Below are positions 1 through 8,221 of a stretch of DNA of 64,000 nucleotides, piece after piece. Under the pieces are notes generated by a model, which was given only the letters and a program-made list of their open reading frames with translations, had not been told where the DNA came from and made no database searches. The translations under genes and the position numbers were made by a program. Within the stretch, counting starts at the first letter, position 1, and each line of letters starts with the position of its first letter. Source of the stretch: Sphingomonas sp. PAMC26645 (GTDB lineage: Bacteria; Pseudomonadota; Alphaproteobacteria; Sphingomonadales; Sphingomonadaceae); contig NZ_CP039249.1 of the NCBI RefSeq assembly GCF_004795835.1, positions 3,013,001-3,077,000 on the forward strand, given 5' to 3'.

Positions 1-2
1 CT

Positions 3-74
3 CAGCCGACCCAGCCCCAGTACCAGCATCAGCCAAGCCAGCCACCGCAGCGGCGCCGTCCGCGCACGGTATGA
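3..74 (+). CDS. possible C-terminal tail of a gene entering from the left
   Basis: Reading frame 3 is open from the first bases of the window to a TGA at 72-74. It encodes a Gln/Pro-rich tail followed by an arginine cluster (ending RRRPRTV). Such a low-complexity basic tail is plausible as the end of a secreted or membrane-associated protein, but 23 codons are too few to identify a family. Frame 2 is also open across this stretch, so the frame choice is uncertain. Positions 75-311 hold nothing I recognise. Confidence 0.3.
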   Translation, partial: QPTQPQYQHQPSQPPQRRRPRTV

Positions 75-311
75 AAAGAACCGGACCAGCATCTCTCTAC
101 GCTCCCGGCGCTACGCTCGTGAGGCACTTCTACACCGTCGACCACGATGGGACAGCGTCATCTTACAGGCGTGGTGTCGCCGCGGGCTCTCGTCCTGCAG
201 GACGAAAGGACCTCTGGCTGCGATCGGTATCGGCACTGGCGTCGACTCGCCGCGCTTCACGACCGGTTCGTTCCGCAAGAGCGCCACGAACCGCTGTGGA
301 GATTCTGCCTC

Positions 312-1190
312 CTACTCCATGCACGTGGGCAGGTCATCGACGGAAAGTGAACCGAACGCCGTGAAGCTATCCGCGACCGCGTAAGGCAGTAGCAGGTTGC
401 GACCACCTAAAAGCGCACCGCAGGAGTAGACTACATTGGGTACGTAGCCATCCCGCTCATGCGGACTGGGTGCAAGTACCGGTCGCGGCGTTCGCGCCAG
501 GAGTTTTGGCGGATCGTGCTTGTCGAGCAGGCAGGCGCCGATGCAGTAGTTGCGCACCGTGCCGACGCCATGGGTCAGCACGAGCCAGCCCTCATCGATC
601 TCGAGCGGCGAGCCGCAGTTACCCATTTGCACGAACTCCCAGGGATAGCGCGGCTCGATCAGCTTTGAGCCGCTGTCCCAGTGGAGAAGGTCGTCCGAGA
701 CGTTCAGCCATATGTTCCTGTTGTCCTGTTCCTGTTGTCCTGGCGGCCGAGCGTGACGTAGCGGCCGCCGATCCGACGGGGAAAGAGCGCCATGCCCTTG
801 GCACCGGCAACTTCGCCCGTGAGCGCCCGCATCTCGAACGACTTGAAGTCGGTCGTCGAGAGCAGCTCGGAGCGAGCCTCAGCACCGCTGAATGCGGTGT
901 AGGTGCCGTGATAGGTTTCTCGACCATCGTCCTGGACGAAGCGGACGAGACGCATTTCCTCGATGCCTTGCCGCTGGCTCGGCAGCGTCGGGAAAGCACG
1001 GTTTCGGAAATGCTTCTGGATCCGCCGCAGTCGAGATGGACGGCGCCATCGTCATCGTCTCGGGGGGAAATGATCGGCGGCACGGACGTCGAACCCGGAT
1101 CATCGATCGTGAGATCGTTCCCGGGCGTCCAGACGCCCGTCCGGAACGTAACCGCCCAAAAACGGACGTTCAGCTCGCTTCAGAGCTTGC
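312..1190 (-). pseudogene. GH130-family glycosidase/phosphorylase, broken
   Basis: Three minus-strand frames together spell the C-terminal two thirds of a GH130 (mannoside phosphorylase-like) protein. The C-terminal part has NCGSPLEIDEGWLVLTHGVG and GYVPNVVYSCGAL, the middle part RLVRFVQDDGRETYHGTYTA and KGMALFPRRIGGRYVTLGRQD, and the upstream part FWAVTFRTGV. A 14-bp tandem duplication at 714-741 causes the shift between the middle and C-terminal frames, since deleting one copy restores a continuous reading through NIWLNVSDDLLHWDSGSKL. A second break with apparent loss of sequence lies near 1000-1050. An in-frame TGA near 1190 ends the similarity and the usual N-terminal region is absent. 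The family normally acts on mannose-containing oligosaccharides. This copy cannot make a working enzyme as read. Confidence 0.85.
714..741. repeat. 14-bp perfect tandem duplication
   Basis: Bases 714-727 and 728-741 are identical copies of gttcctgttgtcct. The unit is not a multiple of three, so it shifts the GH130 frame. Removing one copy rejoins GRQDNRN with IWLNVSDDL in one frame, which identifies this event as the cause of that frameshift. Confidence 0.9.
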
Positions 1191-1237
1191 CCGGAAGCGG
1201 CCCTTGGTTCAGCCGCTATGACGATAAGCATCAATGC

Positions 1238-1573
1238 TTAGTATTGAATCCCGAGATCACGCCGAAGGCTCCTTGCTGCTTGAATCGCCTTTGCACTCAG
1301 CGCACGAGCTTGCGACGTGATTGCCGGATCGTCCTCCCCTCGCTCTCGATCAGAGACTCCCTTGTTCACTGTCGTTAGCAGGTTTGCTCCACTGAGCGCC
1401 TCCTGCGCGTTGCCGCCTAAGGCTCCGTTTCGCATTATTTCTTGGTAGCGGGCGATGGTATCGGCGCTTTCTGGATCGTTATTCGACACCGCAGACAGGA
1501 CTTCCCCCGCTAACAAGTCCACTTCACGGATCAGGTTCATTGAACTCTCAGTGATCGTCATCTGATACTCCAT
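1238..1573 (-). CDS. small protein overlapping the PAAR gene end; candidate immunity protein
   Basis: A 111-residue soluble, acidic, helix-rich protein with no signal peptide or membrane segment. It begins MEYQMTITESS. The ATG at 1573 overlaps the 3' end of the PAAR gene by 16 bp, and the alternative start MTITESS at 1561 leaves a shorter overlap. The position immediately after the variable C-terminal region of a PAAR protein is the usual place for a cognate immunity gene, so I infer a cytoplasmic immunity role. I do not recognise the family. The frame is intact although its neighbour is broken, which is common for retained immunity genes. Confidence 0.65.
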   Translation of the reverse strand: MEYQMTITESSMNLIREVDLLAGEVLSAVSNNDPESADTIARYQEIMRNGALGGNAQEALSGANLLTTVNKGVSDRERGEDDPAITSQARALSAKAIQAARSLRRDLGIQY

Positions 1574-2572
1574 GGCGTCGGCATCGTCTTACCTGGGTCG
1601 GCACTTGCTGGCGGAAGCCAAATTTGCTCCCCATGGCCGGGCAAGACATTTACTCCGTCACGCGACATTTGCGGTCTTGCCGAACCTATCCAGCCCCGCA
1701 AGCCTTTCGGTGAGCTTCTAACGTAGCCACCATTGCCGTTCCAATCGTTCAACACCGCCGAACCGCCGCGCCATTCGGCCTCGCTCGAAGGGATTTTAGC
1801 TTGCCAGTATCTGCCATTGGCATGTCGGTCGCTGCCAATTACTCTTCGGATCGGCCCTTCATGATCGTCTCCGTTCCACGGCCTGACATCATCCCCGAAG
1901 GTCGCAGCCTTTGCAGCGGGCAGCTCCGGATACTCGTCGGCCGGCGCGGTCAGCTTGGGGTATTCTTCGGCCTTGCGTGCCCTGGCAGTCGCGGCTGCAT
2001 CCATCTTGGACTGCAGCTTTGCATTGTTTCGGGACCGCCCCGGGTTCGGTTTCTCCGAGACGCTTCGGGGAATATGCGAACGGCTTTGGCGTCCCGCGCG
2101 CCTCCATCGCTCGCCCAAGCACCTTCACGCCGATTTGCGCCGCGCGTGCGAGGCCCGCAGCTTTGATTTCGGCGAACGCCGACGCGGTCGCCCGCGCCAA
2201 GCCACCCAGCGCCGGGAGGATGCCGATCACTACCGCGGCAAAGCGGGCCGCCTCTGACACCTCTGACTGGACATGTAGACGGGTGACCGTGGCGCCACCG
2301 ATGAACACGTTACGCGAACCGCCCACAATGGTGGCGCCGCAAGTCACTTTGTCGCCGACCCTAGCGGCAGGCATGCCGTTGATGAAGACAGTTCCCGAGT
2401 CCTGCGCGATCTCTCCACCGTCGCAGCTCTCTTGGTCGCCAACGCGCGAGGCAGCTAGGCCATTGATAGTGACGTTGGGCGGTCCCTCGATGATCTTTCC
2501 CGATGGCGCCTGCATCGACTTGGCGCCGATCGCTTGACCGATCTCCTCACCCTGTGAAGCAGGCTGAACCAA
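1558..2572 (-). pseudogene. PAAR-repeat protein with unknown C-terminal domain, frameshifted
   Basis: The first frame (to about 2040) carries PAAR motifs: PPNVTINGLAASRVGD, GTVFINGMPAARVGD and SRNVFIGGATVTR. A hydrophobic stretch (about residues 105-125) follows. PAAR proteins cap the VgrG spike of T6SS and carry effector domains. Family members normally have a hydrophobic N-terminal segment before this point. Here the frame opens at a TTG with a stop just upstream, so the N-terminus looks lost. A frameshift in a G/C run near 2036-2045 moves the coding sense to a second frame, which continues to 1558 with a variable domain containing PWNGDDHEGPIRRVIGSD and HGEQIWLPPASADPGK. I do not recognise that domain but infer it is a toxin tip. 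The break could be biological or a sequence error. Confidence 0.8.
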
Positions 2573-2622
2573 CGCTGTGCCGCTCAGCAGTCTCTAGCGT
2601 CGCCAATGACGCCGCTCGCCGC

Positions 2623-3186
2623 CTAGAACGGTAGCATCGAAGGTCGGCGCGTCACGAACCTAAGGTCGCGGGGCGCCTTCGGCATCGGCAAGCGAAGCGT
2701 GATCTGGTTCCCGGCCGCCGCCGCCGTGCTGTTCGAAAAAGGGCTGAGTTGGGCGTCCACGCGGCGTTCCCCGCCGGCCTGGAGGTCCAGGCTTCCGCTG
2801 GCCGTCCCGTTATCGTCCCGCTCCAGAAGGACGCGCGCGTCGTCATTGTCCGTGCGCTTGTCGAGCAGATCGGTGTCCGTCACGTCGGCGGCGGACATGA
2901 CCACCGCCTCACCCGCCGGGCCGGTCATCGTCAGCGTGCCGAGGTCGATACGGACAGCGGTGCGACCGCGATTGGTGTAGACGATCCTCGCCGACTGTCC
3001 CCCGGTGTCCGACCAATGGCCGGTAACCCGCGCCGACACGGCGTCGGCCCGAACGGTGGCTGCGCGATCACCGTCCGCAGTCTCGGACAGTTGCACGCCC
3101 GGCGCCTCCATCGGATCCAGCGGGCCACCGGTGCTGCGGCTGCAGGACGCCAGCAACAGCGCGGCCATGGCCAGCGCGCGGATCAT
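2623..3186 (-). CDS. lipoprotein, likely periplasmic immunity partner of the adjacent zincin
   Basis: A 187-residue protein with a short signal sequence and a lipobox (AALLLASC, cysteine near residue 15), so it should be lipidated and face the periplasm. The rest is predicted beta-rich, with TGHWSDTGGQSARIVYTNRG and an acidic middle. Its ATG overlaps the stop of the upstream zincin/peptidoglycan-binding gene by 4 bp (ATGA), implying translational coupling. A lipoprotein coupled to a cell-wall-targeted effector is the usual layout for T6SS periplasmic immunity, and I infer that role. A decayed second copy lies at 13,241-13,660, also directly downstream of a relic of the same partner. Confidence 0.8.
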   Translation of the reverse strand: MIRALAMAALLLASCSRSTGGPLDPMEAPGVQLSETADGDRAATVRADAVSARVTGHWSDTGGQSARIVYTNRGRTAVRIDLGTLTMTGPAGEAVVMSAADVTDTDLLDKRTDNDDARVLLERDDNGTASGSLDLQAGGERRVDAQLSPFSNSTAAAAGNQITLRLPMPKAPRDLRFVTRRPSMLPF

Positions 3187-4049
3187 CCTGCACGCACCAG
3201 CTTGGCGACGGGCAGCGTCAAGCGCTGGCGCGTCAAGCTGTGCGCGCCGCCCAGGTCGCGATCGGGTTTGAGACCGTTGCGACGCTGAAAGGCCTCAACC
3301 GCGTCCAGCGTCGCGCTCTTGCCACGCCCGACTAGGCCATCGGCGTGGCGTGCCTCTAGATAGCCGAGCGCCACCAACCGGTCCTGCATGGCCTTTACTT
3401 GCGGATCGCCGCCGCCTGGAAGCGTGATCGGACGATAGGCAGCGCCGCGATGCCGCGCGCGGATCACGTCCCGGATATAGGGAAATCGCGGGTCCGACGG
3501 CGATCGGTCGCCGCCGGTCACGCCATCGCCGAAATCGGAGATGAAGACGCGGCCCGGTCCCGCCGGGCGGATTCGGTCGCGTTCCGGCATGAACCAGCTT
3601 TCCACCATCGAGGCCTGTTGCTCAACATTGAAACTGGTCCAGGGTTTGCCAATCGCGCTTCGCGGGAATTTGTAGGCGGTGCTGCGATGCGTCCCCCAGC
3701 CTCGCCACTTTCGCGTCTTCCAGATGTCGCTTACGCCGCTCGACAGCTGTGACCAGATGGATTGACCCATGTAGAAGGTCGGCCAGACCCCGTTCTCTCC
3801 CTGCCACACATGGCAAAGTTCGTGGATCAACGTGGCCCTGCGCTCCTTGTCGGTCATCACCCCGCCGAAGCCGTCCTTCCAGTTCACGGTATAGTCGAAC
3901 TTGCCCGTCGACCCGTCCATACCGGCGAGAGTGACGGCGGAGCCTAGGTCCAGGTTGGTAAGATAGACGCGATCGAAGGGGATGCTGGCCGCGTACACGG
4001 TTCTCGCCAATTGCATTTCCGCCGCGGTAAGCTTTCTCGCCTCGACCAT
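3183..4049 (-). CDS. zincin-like protein with C-terminal peptidoglycan-binding domain; putative T6SS effector
   Basis: A 288-residue protein. The start MVEARKLTAAE at 4049 was chosen because the sequence upstream does not look coding and relatives begin with a similar KLTxxE motif. Residues 1-160 carry HELCHVWQ (H76-E77-H80, a HExxH zinc site) and NVEQQASMVESWF, whose glutamates could supply the third ligand. Residues 214-262 form a PG_binding_1-type domain (DPQVKAMQDRLVALGYLE). This resembles proteins annotated in sphingomonads as vgr related protein. I infer a secreted metallopeptidase or cell-wall-targeted T6SS effector. The gene overlaps a lipoprotein gene downstream by 4 bp, and paralogous relics occur at 4,933 and 12,900. 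Confidence 0.8.
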   Translation of the reverse strand: MVEARKLTAAEMQLARTVYAASIPFDRVYLTNLDLGSAVTLAGMDGSTGKFDYTVNWKDGFGGVMTDKERRATLIHELCHVWQGENGVWPTFYMGQSIWSQLSSGVSDIWKTRKWRGWGTHRSTAYKFPRSAIGKPWTSFNVEQQASMVESWFMPERDRIRPAGPGRVFISDFGDGVTGGDRSPSDPRFPYIRDVIRARHRGAAYRPITLPGGGDPQVKAMQDRLVALGYLEARHADGLVGRGKSATLDAVEAFQRRNGLKPDRDLGGAHSLTRQRLTLPVAKLVRAG

Positions 4050-4450
4050 ATTGGTCTCCCCTGTACCACGGGGTAACCAACTCCGATCACCTCGGTTCCG
4101 TCGTCGCGCTATGGGGCAGTACCCTCGGACAGCCGGCCAGACGAGACCCGACTGATACCCACATTCACCGACTGGCCGGTCGTTCGCCTGAAAGCGCAGG
4201 CGGCAGATCGAGATCAGGGACGTTGTGCACTTTAGCGCGGGACGATGCACGAGTACCGGCGGGACGCTTCACGGTGTAATGGGCAGCTATTGCCTGGTCA
4301 GCGCCCAAGACCCGGCGGTCGGCTATCGGCCAAAATCACCGTTCGCGATCGGCAAGGCGGACCCGAGCGCGGACGGAAGGCAGTCGCCCATTTGCCGACG
4401 TTCCCAATCCCGGCCGCACTGCCTTCACGGACTTTCCACGCACCACGCTC

Positions 4451-4671
4451 AATGCCGCTCAGAGCCATTCCGCCAACCATCGAGCGGAGTTGGAGCGTAG
4501 CGATGTTTGCGGCTGCTTTTTCTGTTCAAAAACGTGTGCGGTCAACGACGTAGAGGAGTGGGTCGAGAACGAGAGCGGGACCGCCCTCTGCCCCTATTGC
4601 GGCGTCGACTCCGCTTCCGCGTAGCCGATCCCGATTTTATCCGCGCGATGCATGAACGATGGTTCAGCTGA
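4451..4671 (+). pseudogene. small zinc-ribbon cytoplasmic protein, frameshifted near the end
   Basis: The frame reads SHSANHRAELERSDVCGCFF, then CSKTC and VEEWVENESGTALCPYCGVD. The CxCxxC and CPYCG pairs form a zinc ribbon typical of a small conserved cytoplasmic protein family. At about 4620 a one-base change creates an in-frame TAG. In the neighbouring frame the expected ending continues (ADPDFIRAMHERWFS) to a TGA at 4669-4671. No clear start codon lies near the beginning of the similarity, so the 5' end is uncertain. The function of the family is unknown to me. Confidence 0.7.
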
Positions 4672-4812
4672 CCGTCCGCTAACCTCCCATTCCGGACATT
4701 CCGGTTACCGATCGCGGCGGATACCCCCTCCCCCGCAAGCCACTACCTCTCCCCCAAATGCGCGGTTTGCGAGTGGCCCGGTGAACGATGTACTCTACCG
4801 GTACCCCGATCG
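4672..4812. repeat. composite intergenic repeat, copy 1
   Basis: The left part has the arms gtccgct and ccggacattc (a TGTCCGC-type inverted repeat, diverged). The right part (about 4707-4812) contains ccgatcgcggcggata, then aaatgcgcggtttgcg, then gatgtactctaccggtaccc. The same motifs in the same order recur near 6930-7071, and the right part alone near 5650 and 9005. It lies between the zinc-ribbon relic and the zincin relic and contains no credible gene. Confidence 0.55.
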
Positions 4813-4932
4813 CTCAAGCGACGTGCAACTAGATCAATGTTGAAACATGTCTCGCTCGTGCCCGCAACCCCGGCGTTGCGTGCGGTGAAACGGTATGTTC
4901 TACTGTGCTGGCTGCACTGACGGGAGGATGGT

Positions 4933-5406
4933 TTGGCGAACAAATCACGCAAACTGACGCCTGGTGAACTGCGCGAGGCGAAAAGCGTTTTCGGACTATC
5001 GATCGACTACGACACAGTCATCGTCCACGAAGCTACCGCTTATTTCTTCCAGCCAAACGGGACGGCCATCACCCCAAACGGGGAAATCTATTTTCGACCG
5101 GCGGACTACAAGGACAGCTTCGCCACAAATCGTAGTGATGCAGCTTGGCTTATTCATGAGCTTACGCACGTTTGGCAGCATCAGCGCGGGATGTGGGTCT
5201 GATTGCGTGGAATGGCTAACCGAAATTACGACTACGGTGACCTGTCGAAGCCTAAACTCACTTTTTTATCTCAAGGCGTTGAAGTTCAAGCGTCGATCGT
5301 GGGCGATTACTATCGGGTAACGCACAGCTTAAAGCCAGTGCACGGAACCGGAGCGCTCAGCGATTATGAGCGCATTATTCCATTCATTTCGTCGAGGCGC
5401 ACATGA
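4933..5406 (+). pseudogene. second zincin (vgr-related family) with in-frame TGA
   Basis: This starts at TTG 4933 behind a good gggagg ribosome site and reads MANKSRKLTPGELREAKSVF. The zinc motif HELTHVWQHQ follows. A TGA at 5200-5202 falls in the middle of the conserved region. The same frame continues with GMANRNYDYGDL and GVEVQASIVGDYYRV, family features that belong after the stop, and ends at 5406. It is a shorter relative of the zincin at 3183-4049 without the peptidoglycan-binding domain. The next gene starts inside its end (ATGA-type overlap), which suggests an operon. As read, only an 89-residue fragment with the HExxH site would be made. Confidence 0.8.
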
Positions 5407-5648
5407 AATCAGTCATACTCACCTTGATCGGCAGCATACTCAGTGCAGCTTACTGGTGGATTGCCTTCATAACGGTCTACGCGGATGCCCTGTTTGCCGG
5501 CGAGCGCGGGCCATCGTGGACTCCGCCAGCCGACTCGCAAGCGATAGGTCACAGCATTACAATCATCGTGATCGCGGTTGTCATCTACGCACTCTTGATC
5601 ACTGCTTGGTCCACGCTGAAGCGCCGGCTTTCTCGATCGTTATCGTGA
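5403..5648 (+). CDS. small two-helix membrane protein, putative immunity partner
   Basis: An 81-residue protein with two hydrophobic segments (about residues 4-28 and 52-70) separated by a short loop containing ADALFAGERGPSWTPP. The ATG overlaps the end of the zincin relic by 4 bp, the same coupling seen between effectors and partners elsewhere in the window. A close relative occurs at 8738 and a relic near 23,100. I do not know a named family. The repeated association with effector-type genes makes a membrane immunity role plausible but unproven. Confidence 0.7.
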   Translation: MKSVILTLIGSILSAAYWWIAFITVYADALFAGERGPSWTPPADSQAIGHSITIIVIAVVIYALLITAWSTLKRRLSRSLS

Positions 5649-5649
5649 C

Positions 5650-5752
5650 GCGACCGCGGAGACACCCTCCGCCGCAGCCTCGGCAGGCTATCAGCAACGC
5701 TAAGGCCTCGCTCCACCGCAAGCACCATGTACCACAGCGATACCCCGTCTCG
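5650..5752. repeat. intergenic repeat, copy 2
   Basis: This contains accgcggagacaccctccg, followed after about 60 bp by catgtaccacagcgatacc. It follows the small membrane-protein gene directly, as copy 4 follows the paralogous gene at 8738. Similarity to copies 1 and 3 is patchy and was judged by eye. Confidence 0.45.
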
Positions 5753-5845
5753 AAACGCCCAAACTCCGCGGTGTAATTGACGCATCGCCTTGCCCGAAAG
5801 CTGCCGTTGGTTCATCTTGCAGCGACCGACCAGTGGAATAGATGT

Positions 5846-6385
5846 ATGAAGCTCACAAGATGCGTGCTCGCCTCCATATTAGCTGCGTTCGGCAGTCCCG
5901 CTTTCGCAGACATGACGGCCAATTACGTTGGGCCAAACAAAGCGCTTACGATGAAGGTAGAAATCGCGGCGAACGGCAATATTCGCGGAACGACCTCAAA
6001 CCCTAACAGCTACTTCATCACCCGCGCTGGTCATGGTTATATGGTTCAGGCAAGCTTCAAAGGCCCCGCAGTCATGCGTATGGAAGATATTTCCATCGTA
6101 ATGGCCGAGCAAATGAAGCGGCTGATGCCAGACATGCCTCACGGAGCCGCAGACCAAGCTCCTTCGCTTGACCTCACCAAGGGCGGCGTTGTCAGCGTCC
6201 GAGGGCGGAAGGGCACTGCCTATTACATGGGCAAGACGATCAAGCACTCGGCCGCCGAACAGCCATTCATTGTTATCAGTGTCGATCCTGCAATAACGCC
6301 GCTGGGGATTGCCATGCAGCATCAGTTTGCGATGTCGGTCGAAGCAATGGGCCAGATCTTTGGTAAGTCCAATCCATTCGCGTAG
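5846..6385 (+). CDS. secreted protein of unknown function
   Basis: A 179-residue protein starting MKLTRCVLASILAAFGSPAF, a clear Sec signal peptide with a likely cleavage after AFA near residue 21. This start is preferred over an upstream ATG because it places the signal peptide at the N-terminus. The mature part has a repeated beta character, MEDISIVMAEQMKRLMPDMP, and a positively charged middle. No cysteine pair or catalytic motif stands out. It lies among effector-type genes, so a periplasmic immunity role is possible. I do not recognise the family. Confidence 0.75.
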   Translation: MKLTRCVLASILAAFGSPAFADMTANYVGPNKALTMKVEIAANGNIRGTTSNPNSYFITRAGHGYMVQASFKGPAVMRMEDISIVMAEQMKRLMPDMPHGAADQAPSLDLTKGGVVSVRGRKGTAYYMGKTIKHSAAEQPFIVISVDPAITPLGIAMQHQFAMSVEAMGQIFGKSNPFA

Positions 6386-6553
6386 ATGCAGTCTGTCCTG
6401 AAAGAGGGCGCACCCCTCGTTTTTACTGGGATGGAGTTGGACTCAGTTAATAACGATCCTATACCCGCGTTCGAATTCGACCTACCGGCCGCTCCGCTTT
6501 CGCTGGCAGAAGTTCGAAAAAACCTTGGTGCACCGGCCTCCCCGACGCCATGA
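6386..6553 (+). CDS. short 55-residue open frame abutting the secreted-protein gene
   Basis: An ATG directly follows the upstream TAG with no gap, and the frame runs to a TGA at 6551-6553. It begins MQSVLKEGAPLVFTG and contains FEFDLPAAPLSLAEVRKNL. It has no signal peptide or membrane segment. The composition is protein-like and the position suggests coupling to the preceding gene, but at this length it may be the relic of a longer gene. No function can be assigned. Confidence 0.45.
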   Translation: MQSVLKEGAPLVFTGMELDSVNNDPIPAFEFDLPAAPLSLAEVRKNLGAPASPTP

Positions 6554-6654
6554 TCGCGCGCGGCAAGCAGGGCTGGGAACGGTTTATCTGCCCGCCCCGT
6601 GGTGGCTAACACTACCTGCTTCCTCAAAGGCCGCCTGTCCGCAATCCTTCTCCA

Positions 6655-6861
6655 TTAATGCTCCATTCGGAGCAGGCGAGCACCGCACCAAGGGCAGAAG
6701 GCAATCTCGATAGCGCTGCTACCGCCATCGTGGACCATCAGGCCATAGCCCCCATTAATTTTTGCGACAAACGCATCGGGACAGTCCGAACGATCCGCAT
6801 GGACGGCACAAACCCAGTTTAAATCGTCAGCCATTCGGATGCAGCAAGGAGTCGAGGTCAT
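6655..6861 (-). CDS. small zinc-binding protein, DUF6980-like
   Basis: A 68-residue protein starting MTSTPCCIRMADDL. It carries a CC pair, CxxH (CAVHADRSDCPD) and a terminal CPWCGARL ribbon around GLMVHDGGSSAIEIAF. This spacing matches the DUF6980 pattern as I remember it. The upstream start at 6993 is rejected because the added sequence runs through a repeat element. The function is unknown. Small proteins of this type are often found in toxin-immunity neighbourhoods. It is convergent with the preceding plus-strand genes. Confidence 0.7.
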   Translation of the reverse strand: MTSTPCCIRMADDLNWVCAVHADRSDCPDAFVAKINGGYGLMVHDGGSSAIEIAFCPWCGARLLRMEH

Positions 6862-6929
6862 GCCGCTATGTGGCGCTTGCGAGGCCATGAAAGCAACGTC
6901 CGCTATCTCACTGGTCGCCGCAAAGCGGC

Positions 6930-7071
6930 CCGTCCGCTTTCCCTCTGCAAACCGGACACTCACGGTGCCGATCGCGGCGGATAACCCCTGCACCGTGGGG
7001 CGTTGAGCCCCGCCAAAATGCGTAGCTTCAGAACCTTCGAAGGCCTGATGTACCCCAACGGTACCCTATCG
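6930..7071. repeat. composite intergenic repeat, copy 3
   Basis: The left part has cgtccgctttccctc and accggacactc. The right part has ccgatcgcggcggataac, then aaaatgcgtagc, then gatgtaccccaacggtaccc. Order and spacing match copy 1. Its left half overlaps the region upstream of the DUF6980-like gene, so it may also hold that gene's promoter. Confidence 0.55.
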
Positions 7072-7165
7072 CCATGCTCGACCGACATAATTTGCAAACA
7101 AGCTGAACAATTACTTTCGTTCGATACCGTGGCCTGCCGGGTGTTCAGGCTCCATGTAGAATAAG

Positions 7166-8077
7166 CTAGCCCAGCTGTCGCAGCGCCGCCTGCCGTTCGC
7201 TTCGGTAACGATCCTTCAGCCCGCCGAGGCCGATCTTGTCCACGTAAGCTTCCCGAATGTCGTAGAGCGTATTGATCAGGTTGCGCTCGTAGTCGCCCCG
7301 ATGGCCTTCCGGTAGCGGGCCGACCTGCTGCACCGCTTGCGCTACGAGCTTGGGTGCGCGTCCATGTTGGACGCCCATCGACCACACAACGTTCTGCACC
7401 GTTCGCGAACACGACGTCAGGTCGACCTGCGTGACGTTACGCACATAGCTTACCACCGGGTTAAAATGCGTCCGTGCGATGTAGTCGTGCTGGGCCTCGA
7501 AAAAGACTATCGGCGCCTCGGCCGCAATCGCCTTCCACGTCTGTCCGAACGCCCCGCGCGGCAACGCGGGATTCTCATGGCCGAACCTTGCCGCCCATCT
7601 CGTCCCGTCGGCACGTAGAAACGCTTGCACTTGTCGGCCGCCTTTGGCCGAACTAGCCAGTTGATAGGCGCCATAGGACACGCCGCCCGGATCGCGGCGT
7701 CCGCTCGACACCACGGCTGCCGCCTGCGCCTCTTGGCCAGGGCGATAGCCGGTTTCGTACACCATCGAAAGATGGCCGAGCCGACTGGCCCCTAGCTGAT
7801 GGATCGGCGCGGGCGAAGGCGCCGCGGGCAGACGCGGCGCAGGCGGGAGTGGAGCGTGCGGCACTGCCGGCCCCACCCCAGCGCCAGTGGCCGGACGTCG
7901 ACCGCCGTGCGGCGGCAGTCGCAGCGTCGCACCCACCGGTAGGCGTCGCGGATCAGTTATATGATTCAGCCGGGCAATTGCCTGCCAGTCAAGTCCGTGG
8001 CTGTGCGCAATGCCAGCCAAGGTCTCACCGGCGCGGACCCGATGCTGAATGTGGCCATTTCCAGCAATTGCCATCAT
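7166..8077 (-). CDS. LysM protein with VgrG3-like peptidoglycan hydrolase domain; putative T6SS effector
   Basis: A 303-residue protein. Residues 11-55 form a LysM domain (HRVRAGETLAGIAHSHGLDW), which binds peptidoglycan. A proline-rich linker (55-100) leads to a C-terminal domain (about 105-300) with GGVSYGAYQLASSAKGG, FGQTWKAIAAEAPIVFFEAQ and VVWSMGVQHG. This pattern resembles the C-terminal lysozyme-like domain of V. cholerae VgrG3 and relatives. There is no signal peptide, as expected for a T6SS-delivered wall hydrolase. It is divergent from an LprI-like lysozyme-inhibitor gene at 8222, the likely immunity gene. The catalytic residue is not certain from the sequence alone. Confidence 0.8.
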   Translation of the reverse strand: MMAIAGNGHIQHRVRAGETLAGIAHSHGLDWQAIARLNHITDPRRLPVGATLRLPPHGGRRPATGAGVGPAVPHAPLPPAPRLPAAPSPAPIHQLGASRLGHLSMVYETGYRPGQEAQAAAVVSSGRRDPGGVSYGAYQLASSAKGGRQVQAFLRADGTRWAARFGHENPALPRGAFGQTWKAIAAEAPIVFFEAQHDYIARTHFNPVVSYVRNVTQVDLTSCSRTVQNVVWSMGVQHGRAPKLVAQAVQQVGPLPEGHRGDYERNLINTLYDIREAYVDKIGLGGLKDRYRSERQAALRQLG

Positions 8078-8221
8078 CTAACCTTCCTACTCTGGATAAG
8101 TCTTACCGATGTATCGTAAGAGCTGCGGCTAGCAAACCAAATCTTTGCCGATTGAAGCAGGCGCGTTGCGCCTATATAGCGAGGCACCTGGCGAAAGCCG
8201 GCGGTTTTAAAGGAATCGTGG

